Source of the DNA: Comamonadaceae bacterium
GTDB taxonomy: Bacteria; Pseudomonadota; Gammaproteobacteria; Burkholderiales; Burkholderiaceae_C
Direction: 5' to 3'
Length of the DNA stretch: 21,056 bases
NCBI GenBank assembly: GCA_947494405.1
Contig: CANLWQ010000005.1
Location: forward strand, 1-21,056
Shown here: positions 8,689 through 17,579 of the stretch, piece by piece
How positions within the stretch are numbered: the stretch's first letter is position 1
How the letters are laid out: each line of letters starts with the position of its first letter
Made by a program: the position numbers and the translations under genes
The notes under the pieces: generated by a model
Told to the model about the DNA's origin: nothing
Databases searched by the model: none
The model's input: the letters and a program-made list of their open reading frames with translations, nothing else

Positions 8689-11600
8689 GGTTTGGTCTCC
8701 GGCTCTTTGGATGCGTCAACTTTATTCACCTTGGGGTCTTTCCAAGTGCCTTGAACCCGAAACTCTTGGGTGGTGGATTTGGCCAGCGGTGTTTTCAAAA
8801 AATACTGGGTGAGAAAACTGGTGAGACCCACCACCGGGTTGATGAGGGTGTAGAGCAAGGTAGCAGTGCCTGTGTTGAGGTCGGGTACCACCACCACTTT
8901 GAGGTCTTGGGTTTCATTCTGTATATCGGCCTTGCCTTCGAGCATCACCGCAGCGGTGACACCCTTCATTTGTATATTGTTGGTGCTGGCTATGCCTTGC
9001 TGGATTTGCACATCCCCGCGTACAAAATCAAATGAAAAGCCTTCACTGAAAACATCGGAAAAATCTAAAGTCAAGCGCCGCGGCAAGGCCTGTAAATTGA
9101 GCACACCAAACAAGCGCGCCACGCCAGGCTCAGCTTTCAAAAACTGTCCGCGCTCTATATTCACATTGAACTGCCCACCCATGCTGGTGTAGTCGGGCGA
9201 GAAGGGTGAGCCGGTCCAGCCCACCTGACCGGCCATGCGGCCTTTGCCATTGCGAACCGCCCCTTTGTAGCCCAATCGTTCCAGCAACTCACCCGAATTT
9301 TGCAATTGCAGGGTGAAGTCGAGTTGGGTGCGCTTGGCCTGCAAACGGCCCACACCGCCCCATTGACCTTTGGCTTGAAAGCTCGCCTCTGGCAAGGTGA
9401 GATTGAATTTGTTGAGCACCCATTCACGCCCACCACCAGCAATGACGCGGCTGAAACCTTCTATCTCGGCGCGACCCAATTTCAAGCCGCGCAACTCCAA
9501 GTTGTCGATGATGATGTCCATCGAGGGCAGGTCTTTGGGTGAATCGGACAAACTGCTCTCAACTTCTTGTACCACCGAGGGCGGCATCACCAAGCTAGAC
9601 AATCTGGCCACCACCTGCGCAGACGCGTTGTCTTGCTTGGGACGGTAGTCGATTTGCCCTTGGGCCTCATCGGCTTTGAGTTGTATGCGCCACTGCGGGC
9701 CTTTTTTGTCTGCGCTGGCCTGCACCTGATTAAAGGTACGACCCAGCCACAGCAACTCGCCCGCGCCCACCTCAAAACGTGTGGGCACGAAAGACAAAAC
9801 CTGAGCGTTGGGTGGCTTGGCAGGCTTGTCATCTGCTGAGGTGCTGCCCAACCAAGCCGACAAAGTTTGTTGCCAGGCATCGGCATTGAATTGCGGCAGT
9901 TGCACCTGCATCAGCACTGCGCCGTCGGCCACCTCTTTGCGGGCGCTGACCGGGCCCAGCACAATGTGACCACGCAAGACTTGCGGCACCTGCGGCGTCA
10001 TGTCGCGCACATAACTGACGTTGATGATTTGCCCCAAGGTGAGGGTGCTTTGCTCTAAATTCGTGTTGCCCCGCGACGCAGGCATGCGCAACAACTCGCT
10101 GTCAAAACGCACAGGCCACATGGCATCTGCGGGTTTATTCAAAGGCGCGGGTAAGTCAACCCCCATGCCTTGCAATGAACTGACGAATGAAAACTCGGGT
10201 ACACCACGGCGCAAACCCAAACTCGCTACAAATGAAGTGCTGCCAGACAGGTGAGACGCAAAACCCGCGACCAACGCAGGCTCACTGATTTGGCGCAGCG
10301 ATTCGGCGCTGGCACTGCCTTGCAGGCTCAATCGGGTGGGCCCGGCATCCGTGCTGTCGTTGAACCGCAAGCCGCCATCCAAGCGTGCATCGCCGCCTAT
10401 CCAACGCAAACGCATGTTGTTGACTGACACACCCGATTCGCTGTAGTTGAGCGTGCCGCGCAATTTGGTGAAGCGCGGAATTGTCGGCTGCCACTGGACA
10501 TCGTTGCCATTGAACATCACGCTGCCTTGCACTCTGGCGAGGGATAAATTTTGCATCGGTAAATTGATGCGCACTTGGTGCTCTGCTGTGCCGGTTGCGC
10601 TGACCTGCGCCAAAGCTTGGTCGGTAAGTCCATTGACAGGCGAGGACTTGAGCATTTGCATCATGTCGTTCAAATTGCCGCGCAGTTGCGCATTCACATC
10701 CACCACAATGTCGCGCAAGTCGGGAATTTGCACATCCCATTTACTCACCAAGGTTGCGCCGTCCAGACCCATACGCGCACTGGCACCTTTGATCAACAGC
10801 CGGTTGCGGTTGAGATTGAGTTCACCCGAGGCTTTTTGCAACTGAGGCCAAACCATCTTGTCGCGTCGCTGCGCAGGGCTGAGCAAGCTGTTGGGCGCGT
10901 ACTGAAAGCTGAGTTGTTGAAAAGGCGCGACAACGGTAAAAATGCCCTCGTTGCTGCGGGTAAACGGGAAGCGGTCCAAGGGCCCTTTGAGGGTGATAGC
11001 GGCTTGATTAAAGCTTCCCGCAAGCATGGCGTCACGCAAATAATGTCTGGCCTGCTCGTCCATGCTGAGCGGTAAATAGCGGTGCAGTGCGGCGGCATCG
11101 AGCCTGGCCACTTTGGCTTTCATATCCAAGGTGCCCAAGGGCTGGCTGCTGTTGCCCGACAACCAGCTGGCTTGCAGCTCTGCTTGCAGGTCCCCATTGC
11201 TGAACTTGGCTTGGTGTACCTGCACATCCCATAGACTGCCTTTACGCTCCCAATGAATATCTGCCGAAGCTTGGGTCAAAGCGATGTTGGGGCTCTCCCA
11301 CACGCCGCCCAGTTGCAGGCTGCCGCCCTCTTGGCTCCAAGAAATTTTGCCGTTGTGCTCACTCAATGCCAAGCTCAGCTGGGATGACTGCAAGCCTGGC
11401 CACCACAGCTGCGCATCGGGTTTGCTGGTCGTGCTGGAGGCTTGCAGCGACAAGTCATTGATCTGGGTTTTCAGGGTGAATTGAGGCGACGCGCTGTGCG
11501 CTGAAAGCCACCGCGCATCAAGATCTTTGACTTGGCCTTTGGGCTGGGCCACAGCGAGTCGGTTGCGCCAAGTGTCATCCAAGGGCAGGCGCTGGGCGAT

Positions 11601-12746
11601 GCGCGTAAGTAAATCCAAGGAAAACGATTGCAATTGCAACTCGCCAGCGTCTGCCTTTTGCTCGCCTGCATCGCTCCAAGCAACACGGCTGTTACCCAAG
11701 GACCATTCTTCTCCGTCCTCCAATGTCACGGCCAGGCCTTGGCTGCGTAAGTCATGACCCACACCATCGCGCCACGCTTGGTGTTGAACTCGGCCATGGA
11801 TATGGCGCAGCACCACGGCATCGGCTTGTTCGTCGGCTTGCCAACGCACGCCTTGCATATCCAAATCCATGGTCTGCGAAATAAGTTTGCCCTGCTGAAC
11901 CTGCGCCCACATACGCAACCAGCCTTGGCCAGCTTGCAACGGGTCTGCACCCATAAACTGCATATACGGTTGCAAGGGTGCCAAATCGACCCGCGTTGAA
12001 GCGGCATAGACTTGGCCATTCCAACTGTTCATATGACTGGCATGGCGACTCAGCAAGGGTTGACTGAAGCGCCCCTGCACACTCACGCGCTCGCCCCACT
12101 CGGGCGGGGGTGACGCATCGATTCGCCAACGGTGACTGAGCAAGCTGTTGCGAATCACCACGTTGACGTCTTGAAACTCAACCGCAGGCAAGGCAGCGAC
12201 AGTGTCTACCCAGCGCAAGCGGCCATGGTGAATGAACACCGCTGGCTGACTCCAAAACCAGTCAGCCAAGTCAGAGGGCTGCGAGTCTCCCAGCAATAAG
12301 CCAGCCATGCGTATCTGCCCGTCGCTGTCGCGAGAAAGTTCAATCAAGGGGCTGTCGATATCCACGCGGTCTAAAGACAGCGTCAGCAACGAGGTGGGCG
12401 AAAGCGACACCAATACCCGCGGCAAATGCAACACCTCTTGGTCTAGGCTGTTGCGCAAGACAAAGTTGGTGACTTCCAAGGACGGCAACCAACCGCTGGA
12501 AATGGTGGCCAAGTTGCCAATACTCACCTTCAAACCCAGAGATTGCGAAGCCACGGCCTCGATGTCGCTTCGCCAGTCGAGCAAGCGAGGGGCTATCCAT
12601 ACATGCAAAGTGAGTGCAGCCATTGCCACCAAGCCCCACACCGTCAACACCGACCACCACAGCAAACGAACGGCCCAAGCGTAAGTGCGCCACCAACGCG
12701 AAGGCTTGGCAACAACGGAAGAGTGGTCTGCGGGTGTGGTTTGCAT
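8685..12746 (-). CDS. yhdP: YhdP family AsmA-like protein (intermembrane phospholipid transport)
   Basis: A very large protein of 1353 residues, close to the usual 1250-1400 for YhdP. A cytoplasmic N-terminus and one membrane helix (about 26-52, rich in Leu/Val/Trp) anchor it in the inner membrane. The long periplasmic part starts with the DUF3971-type region and ends in AsmA-like repeats, with SMGGQFNVNIERGQFLKAEP, then LDFSDVFSEGFSFDFVRGDV and LINPVVGLTSFLTQYFL near the C-terminus. YhdP, TamB and YdbH share phospholipid delivery to the outer membrane in E. coli. The gene is divergent from glnE, 60 bases apart, and coupled to the downstream amidase gene. The start ATG fits the anchor topology. 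No frameshift is seen. Confidence 0.92.
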   Translation of the reverse strand: MQTTPADHSSVVAKPSRWWRTYAWAVRLLWWSVLTVWGLVAMAALTLHVWIAPRLLDWRSDIEAVASQSLGLKVSIGNLATISSGWLPSLEVTNFVLRNSLDQEVLHLPRVLVSLSPTSLLTLSLDRVDIDSPLIELSRDSDGQIRMAGLLLGDSQPSDLADWFWSQPAVFIHHGRLRWVDTVAALPAVEFQDVNVVIRNSLLSHRWRIDASPPPEWGERVSVQGRFSQPLLSRHASHMNSWNGQVYAASTRVDLAPLQPYMQFMGADPLQAGQGWLRMWAQVQQGKLISQTMDLDMQGVRWQADEQADAVVLRHIHGRVQHQAWRDGVGHDLRSQGLAVTLEDGEEWSLGNSRVAWSDAGEQKADAGELQLQSFSLDLLTRIAQRLPLDDTWRNRLAVAQPKGQVKDLDARWLSAHSASPQFTLKTQINDLSLQASSTTSKPDAQLWWPGLQSSQLSLALSEHNGKISWSQEGGSLQLGGVWESPNIALTQASADIHWERKGSLWDVQVHQAKFSNGDLQAELQASWLSGNSSQPLGTLDMKAKVARLDAAALHRYLPLSMDEQARHYLRDAMLAGSFNQAAITLKGPLDRFPFTRSNEGIFTVVAPFQQLSFQYAPNSLLSPAQRRDKMVWPQLQKASGELNLNRNRLLIKGASARMGLDGATLVSKWDVQIPDLRDIVVDVNAQLRGNLNDMMQMLKSSPVNGLTDQALAQVSATGTAEHQVRINLPMQNLSLARVQGSVMFNGNDVQWQPTIPRFTKLRGTLNYSESGVSVNNMRLRWIGGDARLDGGLRFNDSTDAGPTRLSLQGSASAESLRQISEPALVAGFASHLSGSTSFVASLGLRRGVPEFSFVSSLQGMGVDLPAPLNKPADAMWPVRFDSELLRMPASRGNTNLEQSTLTLGQIINVSYVRDMTPQVPQVLRGHIVLGPVSARKEVADGAVLMQVQLPQFNADAWQQTLSAWLGSTSADDKPAKPPNAQVLSFVPTRFEVGAGELLWLGRTFNQVQASADKKGPQWRIQLKADEAQGQIDYRPKQDNASAQVVARLSSLVMPPSVVQEVESSLSDSPKDLPSMDIIIDNLELRGLKLGRAEIEGFSRVIAGGGREWVLNKFNLTLPEASFQAKGQWGGVGRLQAKRTQLDFTLQLQNSGELLERLGYKGAVRNGKGRMAGQVGWTGSPFSPDYTSMGGQFNVNIERGQFLKAEPGVARLFGVLNLQALPRRLTLDFSDVFSEGFSFDFVRGDVQIQQGIASTNNIQMKGVTAAVMLEGKADIQNETQDLKVVVVPDLNTGTATLLYTLINPVVGLTSFLTQYFLKTPLAKSTTQEFRVQGTWKDPKVNKVDASKEPETKP

Positions 12747-12806
12747 AACTGGCTACTAAAGAATTATGACCCGCAAAATGACGCCGGTGCATACTCTCTT
12801 TTATAT

Positions 12807-15491
12807 ATGAAAGATTCCACGCCTTTATCGCAAGGTTCTCGCTTGGTGCAACGCTTGCGCAGACGCTATGACACTGCGTTGCCGCTGTTGGCGCCAGGCG
12901 TTCCCAGCATGGCGCATTTGCATGCCACTTACCAAGCTTTGCTCGACATCTACCCCGATGTGGGTGATGCGCTGCGGGTGTTGCGCCAGTTGGTGTTGGA
13001 GCGCTTGGTGGTGCTGGACTGCGAACAGCAGACCAGCTTAGACAGCGTCACCCAAAGCATGACCCGCTTGGCTGAATTTGCGCTAGATAAAGCCCTGCAA
13101 GAGGCCTGTAGGCGCATCGACTTGCGCCACGGCGCACCCATGACCGCGCAAGGTGTGAGAGCGCAGTTGTGGGTGGTCGGCATGGGCAAGTTGGGCGCGG
13201 GCGAATTGAATGTCTCCAGCGACATCGATTTGGTTTATGTGTTCGATGAAGACGGACAGACCTTAGGGCTAGAAGAAGGACGCGGAAGCTTAAGCAACCA
13301 CAGCTATTTCGACAAGGTGGTCAAGCAGTTGTACGCCTTGATTGGGGACACCACCGAGCACGGCCTGGTGTTTCGCATGGACTTAGCCCTGCGCCCGAAT
13401 GGCGAATCGGGTCACAGCGTGGTGTCACTCGACGCCTTGGAAGAATATTTTCAAGTGCAGGGCCGCGAATGGGAGCGCTTGGCTTGGCTCAAAGCGCGGG
13501 TGGTGGCACCCAGCACCTGCATGGATGCGGTCAAAGGCTTGCGCGACATTGTTTTGCCGTTTGTGTTTCGCCGCTACCTTGACTACAACGTGTTTGAGGC
13601 GCTGCGGGTTTTGCATCAGCAAATACGGGCGCAGTCATTGCGCCTGAGCGCTGGGCGTCCCGAGCGCGCCAACGATGTGAAGTTGGGACGCGGCGGGATT
13701 CGTGAAATCGAGTTCACCGTGCAACTGTTGCAGGTGGTGCGCGGTGGGCAGTTCCCCGAGCTCAGGCTGCGCGCGACCTTGCCCGCCCTGCAAGCGCTGG
13801 TGCATGCACGCTTGATGCCGCAAGACACGGCGCAAGCGCTGGCGCTGGCCTATGAGTTTTTACGCCGCGTGGAACACCGCATCCAATATTTGGACGACCA
13901 ACAAACCCACCGCTTGCCCAGCGACCCCGCCGATTTGCAATGGATAGCGCACAGTTTGGGCTTGTCTGACACGCCAGGCATGCTGCTTGAGTTGCAACAG
14001 CACCGCGACAGGGTGGCCGCCGAATTTGAGCGCTTGCTGGGCCAAGATCAAACTGCCAGCGATGGTGACAACAAGCTTACCGCCAGCAGCGAGTGGAGCG
14101 ACTTGCTGGAGGGTTTATCGCCGCAGTTTGAACAGCGCGTGGCCTTGTGGCCGGCCCTGCCCAGGGTCTTGGCTTTGCGCGAAGACGCCCGTGGGCGTTT
14201 GCAGCGTTTGGTGCAGCGCACACAGCAATGGATCAACCAAGGCCTGATCAGCGAAGAAGCCGCGGTGCGCTGGAGCGATTGGATGGAGCCTTTGCTGCGT
14301 CGCGAAACTTATTTGGCTTTGTTGCTCGAGCGCCCCCAGGTGCACAGACAGTTATTGCGTCTTTTGGGTGCGGCACGTTGGGCTGCCAGGTATTTGCGCA
14401 CACACCCAGGGGCGATCGATGAATTGGCCAACCCCGAGGTGCTGGATGAGCGGCTAGACAGCCAACAGCTTCGCCGGCATTTGCAAGCCAGACATGATGC
14501 GCTGGCCGCCCAAGACGGCGACGATGAAGAAAGTTTGCTCAATCTGTTGCGCCGAGCGCATCACGGCGAAACCTTGCTGACGCTGGCGCGCGATGTGGAG
14601 GGGCGTTTGCGTGTGGAGCAAGTCGCTGATGATTTGAGTTTGCTGGCCGACACCTTGGTAGAGGTGGCTGCCTTGTGGGTCTGGAATCGGCTGAAAGTGC
14701 GCCACCGTGAACTGCCCTGTTTTGCAGTGCTGGGCTATGGCAAATGGGGTGGCAAAGAACTGGGCTACGGCAGCGACCTCGATATTGTGTTTGTCTACCA
14801 AGACGATCACCCGCAAGCGGGGGAAATTTACGCGGCGTTTGCGCGCAAACTCATTCAATGGCTGACCATCAAAACCGCTGAGGGTGATGTGTACGAAATA
14901 GACACCGCCTTGCGCCCCAACGGCAATGCCGGCTTGTTGGTGACGTCTTGGGAATCGTTTGCCGATTACCAAGCTCAGCGTGGCTCCAATACCGCGTGGG
15001 TGTGGGAGCACCAAGCGATGACGCGGGCGCGGTTTTGCGTGGGCGATGAGGGCTTGCGTCAGCCGTTTGAAGCCGTGCGTCGCCAGGTCTTGTGCGCCCC
15101 GCGTGACCCCCAGGCCTTGGCCCGCGAGGTGGTTGCCATGCGCGAGAAAATGCGCGCTGCCCACAGCTCTAAACCCGATGAATTTGACTTCAAACACAGT
15201 TTCGGGGGCATGATAGATGCCGAATTCGTGGTGCAGTTTTTGGTCTTGGCCCACGCCCACCAACACCCAGAATTGGCTGACAACATAGGAAATATCGCTT
15301 TGCTGGAACATGCTGAGCGTTTGGGCTTATTGCCCTTGGGCGTGGGTAGCGCCAGTGCTTACGCTTACCGTGTGCTGCGTCATTTGCAGCACCAAGCGCG
15401 CTTAGACGAAGCGCCCGCGCATGTACCGACCAGCCAAGTGGAGGCGCAAAAAATGGCTATCGAGGCGTTGTGGCGTTTTGTATTTTCGTGA
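12807..15491 (+). CDS. glnE: Bifunctional glutamine synthetase adenylyltransferase/deadenylase
   Basis: GlnE adds and removes AMP on glutamine synthetase in response to PII protein and glutamine, tuning nitrogen assimilation. The product is 894 residues, within range (946 in E. coli). It holds two nucleotidyltransferase domains. The N-terminal, adenylyl-removing one has GMGKLGAGELNVSSDIDLVYVF (125-146, Asp139 and Asp141). The C-terminal, adenylylating one has GYGKWGGKELGYGSDLD (643-659, Asp657 and Asp659). RMDLALRPNG and IDTALRPNG follow the two cores. The ATG at 12807 matches Burkholderiales starts; upstream in-frame sequence lies antisense to yhdP and is not GlnE-like. There is no clear ribosome-binding site. 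The last 35 bases overlap rfaE2 tail to tail. Confidence 0.95.
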   Translation: MKDSTPLSQGSRLVQRLRRRYDTALPLLAPGVPSMAHLHATYQALLDIYPDVGDALRVLRQLVLERLVVLDCEQQTSLDSVTQSMTRLAEFALDKALQEACRRIDLRHGAPMTAQGVRAQLWVVGMGKLGAGELNVSSDIDLVYVFDEDGQTLGLEEGRGSLSNHSYFDKVVKQLYALIGDTTEHGLVFRMDLALRPNGESGHSVVSLDALEEYFQVQGREWERLAWLKARVVAPSTCMDAVKGLRDIVLPFVFRRYLDYNVFEALRVLHQQIRAQSLRLSAGRPERANDVKLGRGGIREIEFTVQLLQVVRGGQFPELRLRATLPALQALVHARLMPQDTAQALALAYEFLRRVEHRIQYLDDQQTHRLPSDPADLQWIAHSLGLSDTPGMLLELQQHRDRVAAEFERLLGQDQTASDGDNKLTASSEWSDLLEGLSPQFEQRVALWPALPRVLALREDARGRLQRLVQRTQQWINQGLISEEAAVRWSDWMEPLLRRETYLALLLERPQVHRQLLRLLGAARWAARYLRTHPGAIDELANPEVLDERLDSQQLRRHLQARHDALAAQDGDDEESLLNLLRRAHHGETLLTLARDVEGRLRVEQVADDLSLLADTLVEVAALWVWNRLKVRHRELPCFAVLGYGKWGGKELGYGSDLDIVFVYQDDHPQAGEIYAAFARKLIQWLTIKTAEGDVYEIDTALRPNGNAGLLVTSWESFADYQAQRGSNTAWVWEHQAMTRARFCVGDEGLRQPFEAVRRQVLCAPRDPQALAREVVAMREKMRAAHSSKPDEFDFKHSFGGMIDAEFVVQFLVLAHAHQHPELADNIGNIALLEHAERLGLLPLGVGSASAYAYRVLRHLQHQARLDEAPAHVPTSQVEAQKMAIEALWRFVFS

Positions 15492-15960
15492 CCAAGGCGC
15501 TGGTGGAATAGCCACTGACAAAAGGAATAGCCAGCGCAGTGCCACCCCAGCTGCGCACCAAGGCTGACTCGGCCAAGCTGTCCATGTCGTAGTCGCCGCC
15601 TTTGACATACATATCGGGACGCAAGCGCTGCATGAGTTGCAAAGGCGTGTCTTCATCAAACCAAGTGACCAAGCTGACCGAGGCCAGCGCGGCCAGTAAC
15701 AGTGCGCGGTCTTGCTGGGAGTTCAAGGGACGCTCAGGGCCTTTGCCCAAGCGCTTGGCCGAAGCATCGGTATTGACGCCCACCACCAAAGAGGCACCCA
15801 AAACCCGGGCTTGCTCCAAATAGCTGGCGTGCCCTCGGTGCAGCACATCGAACACGCCGTTGGTGAACACCACGGGCCCTTGGCGGCGCAAGTCTTGCAG
15901 CCGCTCAAGCGCCACCGAAGCCTCACACACTTTGTCGGCAAACCCAATGAATGTGTTCAT
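15457..15960 (-). CDS. rfaE2: D-glycero-beta-D-manno-heptose 1-phosphate adenylyltransferase
   Basis: This stand-alone version of HldE domain II makes ADP-heptose from heptose-1-phosphate and ATP for the LPS inner core. The 167-residue cytidylyltransferase-fold protein has VVFTNGVFDVLHRGHASYLE with the HxGH nucleotide motif (41-44), VGVNTDASAKRLGKGPERP, and the C-terminal STSALVTKI (152-160). Length is typical for the separate enzyme. The start ATG overlaps the stop of the upstream MerR/B12 regulator gene (ATGA), so the two are translationally coupled. The frame is open further upstream but that is the regulator's other frame. It converges with and overlaps glnE by 35 bases. No hldA kinase gene is in the window. 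Confidence 0.94.
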   Translation of the reverse strand: MNTFIGFADKVCEASVALERLQDLRRQGPVVFTNGVFDVLHRGHASYLEQARVLGASLVVGVNTDASAKRLGKGPERPLNSQQDRALLLAALASVSLVTWFDEDTPLQLMQRLRPDMYVKGGDYDMDSLAESALVRSWGGTALAIPFVSGYSTSALVTKIQNATTPR

Positions 15961-16901
15961 GCTCTTTGTGTGCGCCAGCGCACAACCTGCGACTCGATTT
16001 GCGCCACATCTGAAATCACCGACACATTGTCGGGAGGACGGCGCTGCAACACCGGCGCGCGACCGCCAGCCCAAATCTCAATATGCGCGGGCAAAAGACG
16101 GCGCAATTCGTTCAAGCCATCCAACACATGGTTGGGGTTTTGGCTCACGCTGAAGCTGAGCGCCACGATATCGGTTTGGTAAACCGCCGCCGCTTTGATC
16201 AGGTCGCCCATGGGGGTTTTCGCACCCATGGACAAACAGTGACAACCTTGCAGAGTCAGCAGGCATTCAGCCATCAACAAACCCAATATGTGGTCTTCTT
16301 GGGGAAAAGTGGTGAGCAAAATGCGCGGTTGGCGGTGCGGGGCATGGCTTTGAAGTTGGTGAATCGCATGGCGCAAAACGCCCGCCAAGCATTCGGTGTA
16401 GAGATGCTCTTGAAACACCTCTATCTCACCGCGCATCCAAGCTTCGCCCACCATGGCATTGAGCGGGGCCACCAACTCGGTGACAAAGCGGTTCACCCCC
16501 AAACCAGCAACGGCTTGGTGCAAATGACTGCGCAAGCCATCGATGTTGTGGCTTCGTAACAGCGCCATGGCGTCTTGCAAGACATGGTCTGAGTCATTAC
16601 TGTCCTCGCCCGGGGTTTGCAGGCCAACAAACATAGCCTCGTTGATGGCTTGAAGTTGCTCCTCAGACAAAGCCACCACCGCGCCTGGGCGGTAGCCAGC
16701 GTCTAGCAAACGCTTGATGATGCGCAGTTTCTCCACTTGAACCAAGGGGTAAGTGCGCTCGCCAAAACCGTCACGCAAGGGCTGAGGAAAACCGTAACGT
16801 CGCTCCCACACCCTGAGAGTGTCCTTGCCCAAACCCGTATCCCGCTCAACTGCAGCTATAGAAAATCGCAAGTGATTGGAGTCACCTTCGCTTACATTCA
16901 T
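15957..16901 (-). CDS. MerR-family regulator with cobalamin-binding domain (CarH/LitR-type photoreceptor)
   Basis: This 314-residue protein has a MerR DNA-binding head (about 12-80, with KDTLRVWERRYGFPQPLR and GERTYPL), a helical bundle (about 105-185) and a Rossmann B12-binding domain (about 192-310). Two CarH hallmarks are visible. One is W155-x9-E165-H166, which caps adenosylcobalamin and senses light. The other is E202-x-H204-x2-G207, the ExHxxG variant of the B12 motif, whose His would coordinate cobalt. GG at 279-280 also fits. In the dark such proteins bind operators; light cleaves the Co-C bond and releases them. ATG 16901 is chosen because the MerR head begins soon after; ATG 16964 would add 21 unlikely residues. 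The gene is divergent from the gpx operon and coupled to rfaE2. Confidence 0.88.
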   Translation of the reverse strand: MNVSEGDSNHLRFSIAAVERDTGLGKDTLRVWERRYGFPQPLRDGFGERTYPLVQVEKLRIIKRLLDAGYRPGAVVALSEEQLQAINEAMFVGLQTPGEDSNDSDHVLQDAMALLRSHNIDGLRSHLHQAVAGLGVNRFVTELVAPLNAMVGEAWMRGEIEVFQEHLYTECLAGVLRHAIHQLQSHAPHRQPRILLTTFPQEDHILGLLMAECLLTLQGCHCLSMGAKTPMGDLIKAAAVYQTDIVALSFSVSQNPNHVLDGLNELRRLLPAHIEIWAGGRAPVLQRRPPDNVSVISDVAQIESQVVRWRTQRA

Positions 16902-16910
16902 AGGGTTATT

Positions 16911-16947
16911 TTCACAACAACAGGGTAGGCCAAATATGTCGTGGACA
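16911..16947 (+). promoter_or_regulatory. Candidate promoter and operator between the B12 regulator and the gpx operon
   Basis: The 75-base divergent gap contains TTCACA (16911-16916, 5/6 to -35) and, 18 bases on, TATGTC (16935-16940, a weak -10). A perfect inverted repeat TGTC-gtg-GACA (16937-16947) overlaps the -10. A repressor there would block transcription toward gpx. The symmetry is seen; promoter and operator roles are inferred, and the -10 is poor. I could not match it confidently to a published CarH/LitR site. Confidence 0.3.
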
Positions 16948-16976
16948 ATAGCACAAAACCCCATTTAGGAAACCTC

Positions 16977-17579
16977 ATGAAAACGCTGCTCAATGCCTTG
17001 TTTCAAACACTTTTTGTCGCCTTTGTGGCAAGCGCCCAAGGGGCTTGGGCGGCCGACACCAAACCCGCAGTTCCGGCCGCCAGCGCCGCCGAATGTCCTT
17101 CGGTACTTCGCTACACGGTAGACCGACTGCAAGACGAGAAACCGCAAAACCTGTGTCAATACGCAGGTCAAGTGGTGTTGGTGGTCAATACCGCCAGCTT
17201 TTGTGGCTTCACGCCTCAGTACAAATCTTTGGAAGCCTTGTACGACAAATACAAAGGCAAAGGCTTGGTGGTGCTGGGTTTTCCTTCCAATGATTTTTCC
17301 CAAGAACCTGCTAACAACCAAAAAATAGCCGACTTTTGTGAAAACACCTATGGCGTGAAATTCCCCATGTTCAGCAAAACCACGGTGCGCGGCAGCGATG
17401 CCTCACCTTTGTTTAAGCAACTCACCCAAATCACCGACACCGCACCCAAGTGGAACTTTTACAAATACCTGATCAGCCGCGACGGCAAGCAGGTGAAGAG
17501 TTACAACAGCAACACCGACCCCATGGACAAAGCTTTTTTAGCCGAGGTTGAAAAACTGCTTGTCACCCGAGTGAACTGA
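16977..17579 (+). CDS. Periplasmic glutathione peroxidase family protein
   Basis: This is a 200-residue thiol peroxidase of the GPx family with a Sec signal peptide; the predicted cut is after AWA at residue 25. Reduction of lipid or hydrogen peroxides in the periplasm is the likely role, probably with thioredoxin-like rather than glutathione donors. Peroxidatic Cys76 lies in NTASFCGFTPQYK. The candidate resolving Cys121 is in IADFCENTYGVKFPMF. Trp159-Asn160 (KWNFYKYL) complete the site. The catalytic Gln (109) loop reads FPSNDFSQEP, one residue shorter than the usual FPxNxFGxQEP form. ATG 16977 has AGGA upstream and gives a proper signal peptide; GTG 16941 is rejected. Its stop overlaps the next start (TGATG). 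It is first in a five-gene operon. Confidence 0.93.
   Translation: MKTLLNALFQTLFVAFVASAQGAWAADTKPAVPAASAAECPSVLRYTVDRLQDEKPQNLCQYAGQVVLVVNTASFCGFTPQYKSLEALYDKYKGKGLVVLGFPSNDFSQEPANNQKIADFCENTYGVKFPMFSKTTVRGSDASPLFKQLTQITDTAPKWNFYKYLISRDGKQVKSYNSNTDPMDKAFLAEVEKLLVTRVN

Noticed and set aside
12543..12806. Upstream extension of glnE
   Set aside because: Antisense to the start of yhdP; composition unlike GlnE and the ATG at 12807 matches relatives.
12747..12806. Promoters in the yhdP/glnE gap
   Set aside because: Only half-matching boxes (for example CATAAT on the minus strand) without a good -35 at the right distance.
14454..15311. 285-codon minus-strand open frame opposite glnE
   Set aside because: Shadow of the glnE C-terminal domain; no recognisable domain or ribosome-binding site.
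16941..16976. GTG start 12 codons upstream of gpx
   Set aside because: It would put charged residues before the signal peptide; ATG 16977 has an AGGA site and a clean signal sequence.
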